From JAAGZL01 sp050291365 (GTDB lineage Bacteria > Pseudomonadota > Gammaproteobacteria > Chromatiales > Chromatiaceae), in NCBI GenBank assembly GCA_050291365.1, contig JBNKJS010000014.1, positions 1-20,555 on the forward strand: a stretch of 20,555 nt of DNA. The letters are read 5' to 3'. Positions 1-7,464 of this stretch are shown here, in pieces; the first letter of the stretch is position 1, and each line of letters opens with the position of its first letter. The notes below the pieces were generated by a model. It ran no database searches and was not told the origin of the DNA. It saw only the letters and a program-made list of their open reading frames with translations. Both the position numbers and the translations under genes were made by a program.

Positions 1-28
1 TTGACAAATCAGCACCTTGGGTTAGGAT
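1..28 (+). promoter_or_regulatory. Probable sigma-70 promoter of the RAYT gene
   Basis: A perfect -35 hexamer TTGACA at 1-6 is followed, after a 16-base spacer, by the -10-like TAGGAT at 23-28. The transposase start codon lies at 70, leaving a short leader that contains a strong ribosome binding site (AAGGAGG, 56-62). The match is seen directly; transcription from it is inferred. The window begins at the -35 box, so upstream elements cannot be judged. Confidence 0.5.
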
Positions 29-69
29 AGTCACAGACGGATATTTCACTTTTCAAGGAGGAAAAGACC

Positions 70-1080
70 ATGACACGTGCTCGCAATCAACTCATCTCTC
101 TCGACACCACCCCCTACTATCACTGCATCAGCCGCTGTGTGCGTCGCGCCTTTCTCTGGGGCGAGGATTCCCTTACCGGCAAGAACTACGAACACCGCAA
201 AGAGTGGGTCATAGTTCGCCTACGGGAACTGGCGGAGGTCTTCGCCATCGATATCTGTGCCTATGCCATCATGTCCAACCACTACCATCTGGTACTGCGG
301 GTCGACAGGCAGGAAGCAGAGGAGTGGAGCAGCGTTCAAGTGGCAAGTCAGTGGGAAAAACTATACAGTCAGCCACTTCTTGTACAACGCTATCTGCGCG
401 ACGAGACCACCACCCGCGCTGAGGCGGCAAAAGCCGAAAAGATCATCGAGACCTGGCGTGATCGGCTGACCGATATCTCCTGGTTCATGCGCAGCATGAA
501 CGAACACCTTGCCCGGCGAGCCAACGAAGAAGACCGATGTACCGGCCGTTTCTGGGAGGGACGTTTCAAGAGCCAGGCTTTGCTGGACGAGGCTGCGGTG
601 CTCACCTGCATGAGCTACGTCGATCTCAATCCGGTCCGCGCCGGTATAGCGGAAACACCGGAAGAATCAGACTTCACATCCATTCAGCAGCGTATCCAGC
701 AACACGCAAAATCTAGAGCCAAATCAAAAAGCGCCACCGCCGAGTCGCAACCGTCACTCATGCCTCTGGTTAAGCAAAGCCAAGACCGGCATAAGAATGC
801 CATCGGATTTGCCTTACTGGATTATTTAGAACTGGTCGACTGGGCGGGCAGGGCGATTCGAGAAAACAAGCGCGGTGCCATTCCAGAACATGTGCCTCCC
901 ATACTGCAACGGATAGGGCTGGAACCAGGACGATATCTGGAACACCTGCAAGGAGTAGCAGCAACAGAGAAACCAATCATGTTTGGACACGTCGACCAGA
1001 TCCGACAAGCTGCAACCTCTCTGGGGCGCTGTTTCATCAAGGGAATCGGGGAAGCACAGCGGCTCTATCGACCGGCCTAG
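70..1080 (+). CDS. REP-associated tyrosine transposase (RAYT, Y1/HUH family)
   Basis: This is a single-strand DNA transposase or nuclease of the IS200/IS605-related Y1 family. The N-terminal part carries the family pattern PYYHCISRCVRRAFLWG (residues 15-31) and the metal-binding HUH motif as H71-Y72-H73 (NHYHLVLRVD). FWEGRF (161-166) and the MSYVDLNPVRAGI block (181-193) follow, and Y183 is the likely nucleophile. At 336 residues it is one of the larger RAYTs, with a C-terminal extension rich in basic residues. The ATG start is preceded by AAGGAGG at ideal spacing. RAYTs usually occur as single domesticated copies that act on REP palindromes elsewhere in the genome. No IS ends are obvious beside this one, but REP-like palindromes lie at 10051, 11421 and 13368. 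The reading frame is intact, so the enzyme is probably functional. Confidence 0.9.
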   Translation: MTRARNQLISLDTTPYYHCISRCVRRAFLWGEDSLTGKNYEHRKEWVIVRLRELAEVFAIDICAYAIMSNHYHLVLRVDRQEAEEWSSVQVASQWEKLYSQPLLVQRYLRDETTTRAEAAKAEKIIETWRDRLTDISWFMRSMNEHLARRANEEDRCTGRFWEGRFKSQALLDEAAVLTCMSYVDLNPVRAGIAETPEESDFTSIQQRIQQHAKSRAKSKSATAESQPSLMPLVKQSQDRHKNAIGFALLDYLELVDWAGRAIRENKRGAIPEHVPPILQRIGLEPGRYLEHLQGVAATEKPIMFGHVDQIRQAATSLGRCFIKGIGEAQRLYRPA

Positions 1081-1206
1081 ACCAGTAAATCCTTTTTTGT
1101 TGGATGATTACTCGCCTGAGCAGACTCGGGTTGGCTGCGTCATGCCTTAATTCCGCTGAATCGTGATATGCCATCAGAATTTTCTTGATTCAACTCCCTC
1201 TTTTGA

Positions 1207-1680
1207 ATGAACAGGGATCGAATTCATCTAGCACCTAGTGGTGACCTGTTGGTAGTTGTAGGGTATAAAATATTAAATCATGGGTGTCCTTTTCTTCCAG
1301 CTTATCTCAATTTTAAGGCCGACGTCTCTCTATTTTATGCAGAGGGTGGGCTCTATCTACACACTGCCGATAAGAAGAGTGAGTTGGTGCTGCCCGTTGA
1401 TAAAGGAGTGCTAGGATATTATATAATAAGCTCAATGGCTCCTGTTCCTGGAACTTCACTGATTCTTCTCGGAGAGGAGTACTTGACGCGTGGCCCCGGT
1501 AGTGTGCGGTTCCAACTGTTTGACCTAGATACAAGGCAAGTGTTGTTCAGTGATGAACGCTCAAAAGGGCATACCGTCAGCCATGTTCGAGTAATTGCAG
1601 GAACCGATGGTCATGTGGCTTTTTCATTCCTGGATTGGAACGATGGAAAATACCAAGTAGTACACTACCGTATACGCTGA
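1207..1680 (+). CDS. Hypothetical protein, possibly a truncated beta-propeller-like fragment
   Basis: I do not recognise this 157-codon frame. The peptide is rich in short hydrophobic strands alternating with turns (GDLLVVVGY, GTSLILLGEEY, GHVAFSFLDWNDGKYQVVHY), as in the last blades of a WD40 or PQQ-like propeller. It has no signal peptide and no catalytic motif. The ATG is preceded by an in-frame TGA and by no Shine-Dalgarno sequence. The frame further upstream is also closed by a TGA. This fits a 5'-truncated relic better than a complete gene. Codon use is ordinary. It lies between the RAYT gene and a stretch of broken reading frames, which supports decay. It could still be a real small gene. 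Confidence 0.35.
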   Translation: MNRDRIHLAPSGDLLVVVGYKILNHGCPFLPAYLNFKADVSLFYAEGGLYLHTADKKSELVLPVDKGVLGYYIISSMAPVPGTSLILLGEEYLTRGPGSVRFQLFDLDTRQVLFSDERSKGHTVSHVRVIAGTDGHVAFSFLDWNDGKYQVVHYRIR

Positions 1681-2238
1681 ATATATAAGGGTAGAAGTGA
1701 TACTGACGGTTATTAAGATAATGCATTAATCTACGGGTGCAGCTTAGTAAATCCTTAGTGTGCGCGCTGTAGAAGTTTTTTTGTTGAAATCGGTTGGCCA
1801 AGGTGGTATCCCTGGGCAGAATACACATCTAGTTCGCGCAGCGCGCCTAGAATGGCTTCGCTCTCTACATATTCTGTAACCACCTTTTTCCCTCATGTAG
1901 TGAGATACGTCGGTGATGGATTTACCTATTCATAAACATGACGCCCACCAGAAAAAAGAGATACCCAGCCAAAATGGAAATTATTAACAAACCACAAGAT
2001 ATCTCTAATGCTGCCTAGGAGGCATAATTACCAGAGATCCGTAAAGGAGTGTTGGAAGTGATTACCGATGATATTGAAATGTTATACAATTCCTTAAGTG
2101 TCATCGAAACCCATGATTACTCAGTTTTTAGTGGGTGAACAGAATACGACTGTAATCGTGTAGATGTCCGCAGAAATAAAGTGTATGCGCATTACCTCCC
2201 TGAGTGCCCCTTGTTTTAATGGCTAGATAGGTAGAAAA
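1681..2238. other. Long intergenic stretch, mostly degenerate sequence
   Basis: No intact gene is visible. The stretch contains an imperfect GC-rich hairpin near 1829-1850 (CTAG...GCGCAGCGCGC...CTAG) and a degenerate reading frame at 1938-2220, listed separately. No convincing promoter or terminator was found. Together with the orphan frame before it, this looks like a region of gene decay. Confidence 0.5.
1938..2220 (+). pseudogene. Degenerate reading frame interrupted by stop codons
   Basis: An ATG at 1938 opens a frame that begins MTPTRKKRYPAKMEIINKPQ and reads plausibly as protein, but it meets TAG and TAA codons after about 26 residues. The same frame then gives EIRKGVLEVITDD and about 25 further protein-like residues before a TGA near 2136. 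After that, about 27 more codons run to a TAA near 2218. There is no frame shift, only point stops, as expected for a decaying gene. The family is not recognised. The basic N-terminus KKRYPAK resembles a translated stretch at 8702-8727 (KKRHPSKM), which may be a fragment of the same dispersed element. This could also be chance open frame in non-coding DNA. Confidence 0.3.
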
Positions 2239-2745
2239 ATGGAAGAGAACATTAACACCAAACCATCCGTTGTCAAAAGAATTGGTGGTTATCTTCATCG
2301 TGTTGTGCCTATCGCTGATAAATCTGGAGAGATCATAAGTTATGCCCTGAAACCATTCATGGTTGAATTTAATCCGAGGGATGCATTTCAGGTGGTTGTA
2401 GGCGCTTCTATATTGGCTATTCCAGTTGCCTTAACGGAAGAGGCTTGGACCCTTGGAGAAAGGTTGCCCATAAACAATATCATCTATTTGGCTATCCTAT
2501 CGGTTTCGTTCATTGCGATATTCGTTTACTTCAATACCTACAGATTTTGTTTTTCTGAACATGTGTTTCAGTATGTAAAGAGGGTAATCGGGACATATGT
2601 TTTGTCATTAATTGTTGTCGCTCTTATTCTGACAATCATTCAAAAATGCCCATGGGGAGTGGATGATATTTTAGCCATCAAAAGAATAATCATTGTTGCT
2701 TTCCCGGCGTCGATGAGCGCAACCATAAGTGACACAATTAAATAA
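2239..2745 (+). CDS. DUF2391 (TIGR02587-type) integral membrane protein
   Basis: This 168-residue inner-membrane protein belongs to an uncharacterised family recognised from two conserved blocks. The first is FQVVVGASILAIPVALTEEAW (residues 50-70), which can be read as a first membrane segment ending in an acidic pair. The second is the C-terminal KRIIIVAFPASMSATISD (148-165). Further helices are predicted at about 79-98 and 115-135. Residues 1-45 are polar and probably cytoplasmic. The ATG follows a weak purine-rich site at 2226-2232. The gene ends 95 bases before the Kef-type antiporter and points the same way, so it may be the first member of the envelope cluster, although a separate promoter in the gap is possible. 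No biochemical function is known for the family. The length agrees with the family, so it is probably complete. Confidence 0.8.
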   Translation: MEENINTKPSVVKRIGGYLHRVVPIADKSGEIISYALKPFMVEFNPRDAFQVVVGASILAIPVALTEEAWTLGERLPINNIIYLAILSVSFIAIFVYFNTYRFCFSEHVFQYVKRVIGTYVLSLIVVALILTIIQKCPWGVDDILAIKRIIIVAFPASMSATISDTIK

Positions 2746-2766
2746 ACTAACTGTTAAATGGAGAGG

Positions 2767-2797
2767 GTTTGTTTAACGAGATAATTGGTGAACAAAC
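2767..2797. promoter_or_regulatory. Inverted repeat ahead of the antiporter gene
   Basis: GTTTGTTTA at 2767-2775 is matched by TGAACAAAC at 2789-2797, giving nine-base arms with one mismatch and a 13-base spacer. The spacer contains a -10-like GATAAT at 2780-2785. The position, 44 bases before the antiporter start, would suit an operator overlapping a promoter. No good -35 box is seen, so this is a tentative call. Confidence 0.3.
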
Positions 2798-2840
2798 GAT
2801 AAACAGATGATAGGTCTCCTACTACTTGAAGTGAAAAAAA

Positions 2841-4004
2841 ATGCATGTTGATCCATTAATCCCGCCACTTGTAGGTGTTGTTACCACCATACTAGCGCTA
2901 GGTTTGATGTTGCAGCTGTTTCGTCAACCACAACTAGTAGGTTACATACTGGCTGGAATAATCATTGGCCCCGGTGGATTTGGACTCATCACTGATTACG
3001 CAACCATTGAGCATTTGGGATCCATAGGCGTCACCCTGCTGCTCTTTTTTATCGGCATGGAGATTTCACCGCACCAGTTGGTGCGTGGCTGGCGTATTGC
3101 TGTACTTGGCACCCTGTTTCAGATCGTTGTCAGTGTAGGCCTGACCTGGGCAATAGGTGTCTGGTTGGAATGGTCACTGGGGCGCATTGTATTATTAGGC
3201 TTTGTCATCAGCCTGTCGAGTACGGCTGTTGTCCTGAAGCTGTTAAAAGACAGTGAGGAGCTTTCCACTAAAGCGGGGGAGAATGTGGTGTTGATCCTGC
3301 TGGCACAGGATCTGGCGGTGGTCCCAATGTTAATCGTTGTGTCTATGCTGTCGGGCGAATCACCCCTAAGTGGTGAGCTGATAAAACAGATTGTCGGCGG
3401 TATCACCATTACTGCCCTGGCAGTCTATATTATCACCAGGGAAAAACTGCATCTACCTTTTGCCAAACATATCAAGAAGGACCATGAGTTGCAGATATTT
3501 GCCGCGCTACTGATCTGTTTTGGTATGGCGTTTATTACCGGTATGCTCGGCCTGTCTGCAGCGCTCGGCTCATTCATTGCCGGTATGATAGTCGCCACCG
3601 CAAAGGAGACGGAATGGTTCCATCACGCATTAGAGCCACTCAGAGTGGTGTTCGTAGCCTTGCTGTTTGTCTCCATAGGTATGCTTATCGACCCAGGCTT
3701 CGTGGTGAAACATCTCCTTCAAGTTATTCTGCTGGTTGTCGGCGTGCTATTAACCAATACCTTTATTAATGCCGGCATACTTCGAGCCCTCGGCGATGAC
3801 TGGCGTACCAGCCTCTACTCTGGGGCAATGCTGGCGCAAATCGGTGAATTCAGTTTTATTCTGATTTCCGTGGGCCTGCAGGCAACTCTTGTCACCCAAT
3901 TTGGTTACCAGATGACCATTGCCGTTATATCTCTTACTTTGATGTTGAGCCCGATCTGGATCAGTGGAATGAAAAAGATTACCAAAATAGAGAAAGCTTC
4001 TTAG
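2841..4004 (+). CDS. CPA2-family (Kef-type) cation:proton antiporter, membrane domain only
   Basis: This inner-membrane antiporter of the monovalent cation:proton antiporter-2 family probably exchanges K+ or Na+ for H+. Its 387 residues are almost all membrane helices. Family landmarks are QLVGYILAGIIIGP (31-44), LLLFFIGMEIS (66-76), SLSSTAVVLKLL (124-135), the ion-binding-type AQDLAVVPML with Q156-D157, and GLSAALGSFIAGMIVA (237-252). It stops after about 12 helices, so the cytoplasmic RCK/TrkA-N nucleotide-sensing domain of KefB and KefC is absent and any gating must come from elsewhere. The start is ATG with only a weak purine stretch upstream. It is followed by a tiny membrane gene that is stop/start coupled to the retropepsin gene. 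A 3' fragment of a second, slightly different copy lies at 7355-7459. Confidence 0.88.
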   Translation: MHVDPLIPPLVGVVTTILALGLMLQLFRQPQLVGYILAGIIIGPGGFGLITDYATIEHLGSIGVTLLLFFIGMEISPHQLVRGWRIAVLGTLFQIVVSVGLTWAIGVWLEWSLGRIVLLGFVISLSSTAVVLKLLKDSEELSTKAGENVVLILLAQDLAVVPMLIVVSMLSGESPLSGELIKQIVGGITITALAVYIITREKLHLPFAKHIKKDHELQIFAALLICFGMAFITGMLGLSAALGSFIAGMIVATAKETEWFHHALEPLRVVFVALLFVSIGMLIDPGFVVKHLLQVILLVVGVLLTNTFINAGILRALGDDWRTSLYSGAMLAQIGEFSFILISVGLQATLVTQFGYQMTIAVISLTLMLSPIWISGMKKITKIEKAS

Positions 4005-4025
4005 TTTATAGTTGAGGGTAGAGCT

Positions 4026-4127
4026 ATGCATAATAGCGGCGCTTCCATTGAGTTTCAGATGAGTTTACTGATTACTCTGGTCATTGTGGTACTGCGTGAC
4101 AGGTTTTATAGCGAGAGTCGGAATTAA
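4026..4127 (+). CDS. Putative 33-residue single-helix membrane protein
   Basis: This small frame fills the gap between the antiporter and the retropepsin-like gene. It begins at an ATG preceded by GAGGG (4013-4017) at workable spacing. It encodes a polar N-terminus, one hydrophobic helix (FQMSLLITLVIVVLRD, residues 10-25) and a charged C-terminus ending in SRN. The positive charges follow the helix (RDR), which predicts the C-terminus in the cytoplasm. Its TAA overlaps the ATG of the next gene as TAATG at 4125-4129, the same arrangement as the junction at 6165-6169 between two undoubted genes of this cluster. That overlap, the ribosome site and the membrane character argue for a real translated gene. 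A leader peptide that only couples translation, or a relic of a larger membrane gene, are alternatives. Confidence 0.55.
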   Translation: MHNSGASIEFQMSLLITLVIVVLRDRFYSESRN

Positions 4128-4615
4128 TGAAAGGAAAATATCTCATTATATGCCTGGTTGGTCTATTGTTAGGCATATCCCTTAGTCACGCTAGGGCTGA
4201 ACAGGTTGCAGGTTGGATAGAATGGGCCAAGCTGGAGAACTATGACATCAAGTTCAAGGCGAAACTTGATACAGGGGCCAAGCACTCATCGATTAACGCG
4301 GAGGACCTGAAGGTGTTCGTCAGGGATGGAAAAAATTACGCAAGCTTCACGGTAACCAATAAGTCAGGTGAAAGCGTAATCATTGAAAAGCCGGTTGCTA
4401 GAACGGCAACTATAAAGCGCCATTTTGACAAGGTGCATGAGCGCCCGGTTATCTTCCTGAAGATTTGCATTGGCGGTTTTTACAAGGAGGCGGAATTCAA
4501 CCTGATTGATCGCACTGGATTTAACTATCAGCTCCTTATCGGCCGCTCCTACCTGGCGGGAGATCTTCAGGTAGATTCTGGACGTATCTTCCTGCTGTCT
4601 GGCCGCTGCAAATAA
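4127..4615 (+). CDS. Exported retropepsin-like protease, RimB / Zn_protease (DUF785) family
   Basis: This 162-residue protein has a cleavable signal peptide (hydrophobic core at 5-19, likely cut after SHARA at residue 24), so it should act in the periplasm. The mature part carries the aspartic-protease signature KLDTGAKHSSI with D48-T49-G50. It then has ERPVIFLKICIGG and, near the C-terminus, FNYQLLIGRSYL, the usual second signature of the family. The family was named ATP-dependent zinc protease but is structurally related to retropepsins. A cytoplasmic relative, RimB, is linked to RimK glutamate ligase, while this secreted form is clustered with a membrane transglutaminase-like protein and a RimK-like ligase. 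The start ATG overlaps the stop of the small upstream gene, and the next gene begins 16 bases after its stop. Proteolysis of a gamma- or alpha-linked peptide made by the ligase is a reasonable inference, not shown. Confidence 0.85.
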   Translation: MKGKYLIICLVGLLLGISLSHARAEQVAGWIEWAKLENYDIKFKAKLDTGAKHSSINAEDLKVFVRDGKNYASFTVTNKSGESVIIEKPVARTATIKRHFDKVHERPVIFLKICIGGFYKEAEFNLIDRTGFNYQLLIGRSYLAGDLQVDSGRIFLLSGRCK

Positions 4616-4631
4616 CCGCCGGGAGATCAAG

Positions 4632-6167
4632 TTGAACTATAGGCATCTATATATCCTATCGGCGATACTCTCCTGCATTGGATTATCGGTGTTTGTCTAT
4701 AAAGCCTTTGTGCTCAATTTTCCGTTGAAGGTCAATGAACAGATTCAACGCTGGGATATCGAGGCGCGGGTTAGGTTCGTTGCCGGTAGGGGAGCCATTA
4801 AGGTCAATCTGGGATTGCCATCTTCATCGGACCGTTTCCTGGTGGTGGATGAACAGTTCGTATCGCGCGGTTTCGGCCTGACTACACAGAGAACAGAAAA
4901 CCTTGGTCGCATGGCAGTTTGGACCTACCGCAGGGGCAAGGGTGAGCACGTGCTATATTACCGCGCTACCCTGCAGGCGTTACAGACTAAACAGGCTGGG
5001 ATAAAAAAACAGAAGGCGCCGCCTGTAGAACCACCCAAGTTGTCTGATTCCGAACTGGCTGCCGCCCAGTCCGTTCTACAGGTTTTGCGGGAACAGTCTG
5101 CAGACAATGAATCCCTGATTATACTATTGTTGAAACGTCTTAAAGAGACAGGTACAGATCCCAATATAAAACTGTTGCTGGGCGCTAACGGCAATATACA
5201 GAAGCGTGTATCCATTGCTCAAAACATCTTGAGATTGCACGGATTGCCCGCCAGGATCGTCTCTTGTCTACGCATTCAAGGTTCCGGGACCAAGGTTCCT
5301 GTACAACCATGGTTGCAGGTTTTCCATGCCGGCGCCTGGCAGAGCTTCGACCCTATATCGGCCGATGTTGGTTTGCCCGCTGATCACTTGATCGTCAACA
5401 TCGGCGAAGGCAATCCGTTAACCGTTTTCGGCGGGAGAGGTGCGAAGCTTGAATGGTCGGTGCGGAGAAACGAGGAGGAGGCACTGTCGGCGGCGGTCGC
5501 AAGGGGCAAGTTACTCAGCCACCAGATGATAGACTTCTCTCTGTTCAATCTGCCGCAGGAGTCACAGCAGGTATATAGGGTGCTTTTGCTTATCCCATTG
5601 GGCGCTTTCCTCATGGTGTTGTTGCGCAACATAGTAGGCATAAAAACCTTTGGCACCTTTATGCCTATCCTGATCGCGTTGGCCTTTCGTGAGACACAGC
5701 TATTGTGGGGTGTGATTCTTTTTGTCTCCCTGGTAGGCGTTGGCCTGTCAATTCGCTTTTATCTGGAACATTTGAAACTGTTGCTGGTACCCAGGCTCGC
5801 TTCATTACTGATCATCGTAGTGATTCTGATGGCCTTCATCAGCATTATCAGCCATAAGCTAGATTTGGAGCGCGGCCTATCTGTAGCCCTGTTCCCCATG
5901 GTGATCATTTCTATGACCATTGAACGCATGTCCATCGTATGGGATGAACGTGGTGCAGCCGAGGCTTTGCAACAGAGTCTGGGCAGCTTGCTGGTGGCTG
6001 TGTTGAGTTACCTGCTTATGTTCAACCGGGTTGCAGAACATCTTGTGTTCGTATTTCCGGAACTGCTGCTGATTCTGCTGGCTATTACCCTGCTCCTGGG
6101 TCGCTACTCCGGCTACCGCCTGCTCGAACTGATCCGATTTAAGGTGCTGGCAGGGGAGAAATCATAA
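4632..6167 (+). CDS. Inactive transglutaminase fused to seven transmembrane helices
   Basis: The 511-residue protein has one N-terminal helix (about 6-28), a large domain outside the membrane (about 30-310), and seven helices from about 314 to the C-terminus. The family-specific GIKTFGTFMPILIALAFRET lies at 336-355. Within the soluble part, AQNILRLHGLPARIV (196-210), PWLQVFHAGAWQSFDP (226-241) and the surrounding spacing match a transglutaminase-like fold. However, the region that should supply the catalytic cysteine (about 183-196) has no cysteine, so the domain is probably a binding module. The start is TTG at 4632, supported by GGGAGA at 4621-4626. The stop overlaps the next ATG as TAATG. 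Families of this type are repeatedly found with RimK-like ATP-grasp ligases and retropepsin-like proteases, as here. It may carry or recognise the ligated peptide across the membrane. Confidence 0.87.
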   Translation: MNYRHLYILSAILSCIGLSVFVYKAFVLNFPLKVNEQIQRWDIEARVRFVAGRGAIKVNLGLPSSSDRFLVVDEQFVSRGFGLTTQRTENLGRMAVWTYRRGKGEHVLYYRATLQALQTKQAGIKKQKAPPVEPPKLSDSELAAAQSVLQVLREQSADNESLIILLLKRLKETGTDPNIKLLLGANGNIQKRVSIAQNILRLHGLPARIVSCLRIQGSGTKVPVQPWLQVFHAGAWQSFDPISADVGLPADHLIVNIGEGNPLTVFGGRGAKLEWSVRRNEEEALSAAVARGKLLSHQMIDFSLFNLPQESQQVYRVLLLIPLGAFLMVLLRNIVGIKTFGTFMPILIALAFRETQLLWGVILFVSLVGVGLSIRFYLEHLKLLLVPRLASLLIIVVILMAFISIISHKLDLERGLSVALFPMVIISMTIERMSIVWDERGAAEALQQSLGSLLVAVLSYLLMFNRVAEHLVFVFPELLLILLAITLLLGRYSGYRLLELIRFKVLAGEKS

Positions 6168-7126
6168 TGTTCCGGCTGGCCCGTACCTTGAAGGAACGCG
6201 GGGTGCTTGGCATCAACGGCCGCAATGCACTCTACACTCTAACCTATAACCAGCGACGCTTATATCCCTTGGTGGACGACAAGCTTAAGACTAAGAGACT
6301 GGCGCAGCAGGCAGGTATCGCCGTGCCTGAGCTATATGCTGTGGTCGAGATACAACGTCAAATCAAGGATCTGGAAACGCTACTGCAGCCATACAAAGAT
6401 TTCGTTATAAAGCCAGCTTCAGGCAGTGGTGGCGACGGCATAGTTGTTATTACCCACCGCAGCAAGGGGCTCTTCCGCAAGGCCAATGGACAACTTGTAG
6501 AGCTGGCGCAATTGCAGCACCATCTCTCCAATACCCTAAGTGGTATGTACAGTTTGGGTGGCCAACCAGATAAGGCTTTAATCGAATATCGTGTGCGTTT
6601 TGACCCGGTGTTTGAAGCGATCAGCTACCAGGGAGTGCCAGATGTTCGCATAGTTGTGTTTCAGGGTGTGCCAGTCATGTCCATGGTGCGCTTGCCGACC
6701 CGCATGTCAGACGGTAAGGCCAATCTCCATCAAGGCGCCATCGGTGCCGGCATCGATCTGGCGACCGGCAGAACACTTACAGCGGTTTGGCGCAACCAAA
6801 TCATCGACGAGCACCCGGATACAGGTAATCTGATAACCGGTGTGCAGATACCTGGTTGGGAAAAGCTGCTGGAACTATCGGCCCAGTGTTACGAGCTGAC
6901 AGGCCTTGGCTATATGGGGGTCGACCTGGTATTGGACCAGGAGCTAGGCCCATTGATCCTGGAGTTAAACGCCCGCCCCGGGCTCAATATCCAGATAGCT
7001 AACAATGAGGGGCTGCTGCATCGCCTGAACCAGGTCGAGCGGGAGATCGGTTGTCTTGAATACATGGAAAACAAGATCAAGTTTGCACGGGAAAGATTTG
7101 CTGTTGGTGGCTTAAGAGAAGGTTAG
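6167..7126 (+). CDS. RimK-related ATP-grasp ligase (alpha-L-glutamate ligase-like protein)
   Basis: This 319-residue cytoplasmic ATP-grasp enzyme would activate a carboxylate as an acyl phosphate and join it to an amine. The ATP-grasp signs are in order: DKLKTKRLAQQAGIAVPE (38-55), the nucleotide-binding FVIKPASGSGGDGIVV (79-94) with K82, PDVRIVVFQGVPVMSMVRLP (158-177), KANLHQGAIGAG (184-195), and metal-binding residues in GPLILELNARPGLNIQIAN (E266 and N268). It matches the RimK-related E-ligase subfamily rather than ribosomal RimK itself. Its ATG overlaps the stop of the membrane transglutaminase gene, implying coupled translation and joint action. It is the last gene of the cluster, and the following 374 bases hold repeats and a gene relic. 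The substrate is unknown: glutamate or another amino acid added to a peptide or membrane-linked acceptor is inferred from the family. Confidence 0.9.
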   Translation: MFRLARTLKERGVLGINGRNALYTLTYNQRRLYPLVDDKLKTKRLAQQAGIAVPELYAVVEIQRQIKDLETLLQPYKDFVIKPASGSGGDGIVVITHRSKGLFRKANGQLVELAQLQHHLSNTLSGMYSLGGQPDKALIEYRVRFDPVFEAISYQGVPDVRIVVFQGVPVMSMVRLPTRMSDGKANLHQGAIGAGIDLATGRTLTAVWRNQIIDEHPDTGNLITGVQIPGWEKLLELSAQCYELTGLGYMGVDLVLDQELGPLILELNARPGLNIQIANNEGLLHRLNQVEREIGCLEYMENKIKFARERFAVGGLREG

Positions 7127-7274
7127 GGTCCAATATAATAACTCTGTGGGTAGCGCTATTTCCTATCGAGTTAGCATGATTATGGGGATAAAGAAGAGCC
7201 CTTTGTATAAATGCATCATACTGTTATGCCTGGTGCCGAGGACAAGGGCGTGAAGTCTGTATCAGGCTAATTAG

Positions 7275-7325
7275 GACACCCACTCTAAACTTGCCCTAAG
7301 TGGTTTCATCTTTAGGGTGGGTGTC
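7275..7325. repeat. Inverted repeat with GTGGGTGTC core
   Basis: GACACCCACTCTAAA (7275-7289) and TTTAGGGTGGGTGTC (7311-7325) pair at 14 of 15 positions around a 21-base loop. The right arm recurs in direct orientation at 7484-7498 (TTTAAAGTGGGTGTC). A related version, GACACCCATCC, lies at 8707-8717. The arms look like the ends of a small mobile or REP-type element. There is no T-run after the hairpin, so it is not an obvious terminator. Confidence 0.6.
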
Positions 7326-7354
7326 AAATTTATTGATATTTATTGTCCGATCTA

Positions 7355-7459
7355 TTTGGTTACCAGATGACCATTGCCGTTATATCTCTTACTTTTATAT
7401 TGAGCCCAATCTGGATCAGTGGAATGAAAAAGCTTACCAAAATACAGAAAGCTTATTGA
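7355..7459 (+). pseudogene. 3' remnant of a second Kef-type antiporter gene
   Basis: The stretch 7354-7454 matches 3899-3999, the 3' end of the antiporter gene, with five differences in 101 bases. Read in the antiporter frame it gives FGYQMTIAVISLTFILSP, then the rest of the tail, and a stop codon in the corresponding place (TGA instead of TAG). Most differences change an amino acid, but conservatively (L to F, M to I, I to L, E to Q). This suggests the end of a diverged paralogue rather than a fresh copy or a sequencing artefact. The rest of that gene is absent: homology stops abruptly at 7354, some 30 bases after one GTGGGTGTC repeat, and another copy follows at 7484. There is no start codon or ribosome site that would express it. 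Confidence 0.85.
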
Positions 7460-7464
7460 TTGGC

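Noticed and set aside
1109..1132. Terminator after the RAYT gene
   Set aside because: The CCTGAG...CTCGGG hairpin is imperfect and not followed by a T-run.
2841..4004. Full KefB or KefC glutathione-gated K+ efflux system
   Set aside because: No RCK/TrkA-N domain and no ancillary KefF/KefG gene nearby; only the membrane antiporter part is present.
7182..7253. 23-residue signal-peptide-like frame
   Set aside because: Ends abruptly without a mature part and has no neighbour to couple to; probably chance or a relic, so noted only in the intergenic entry.
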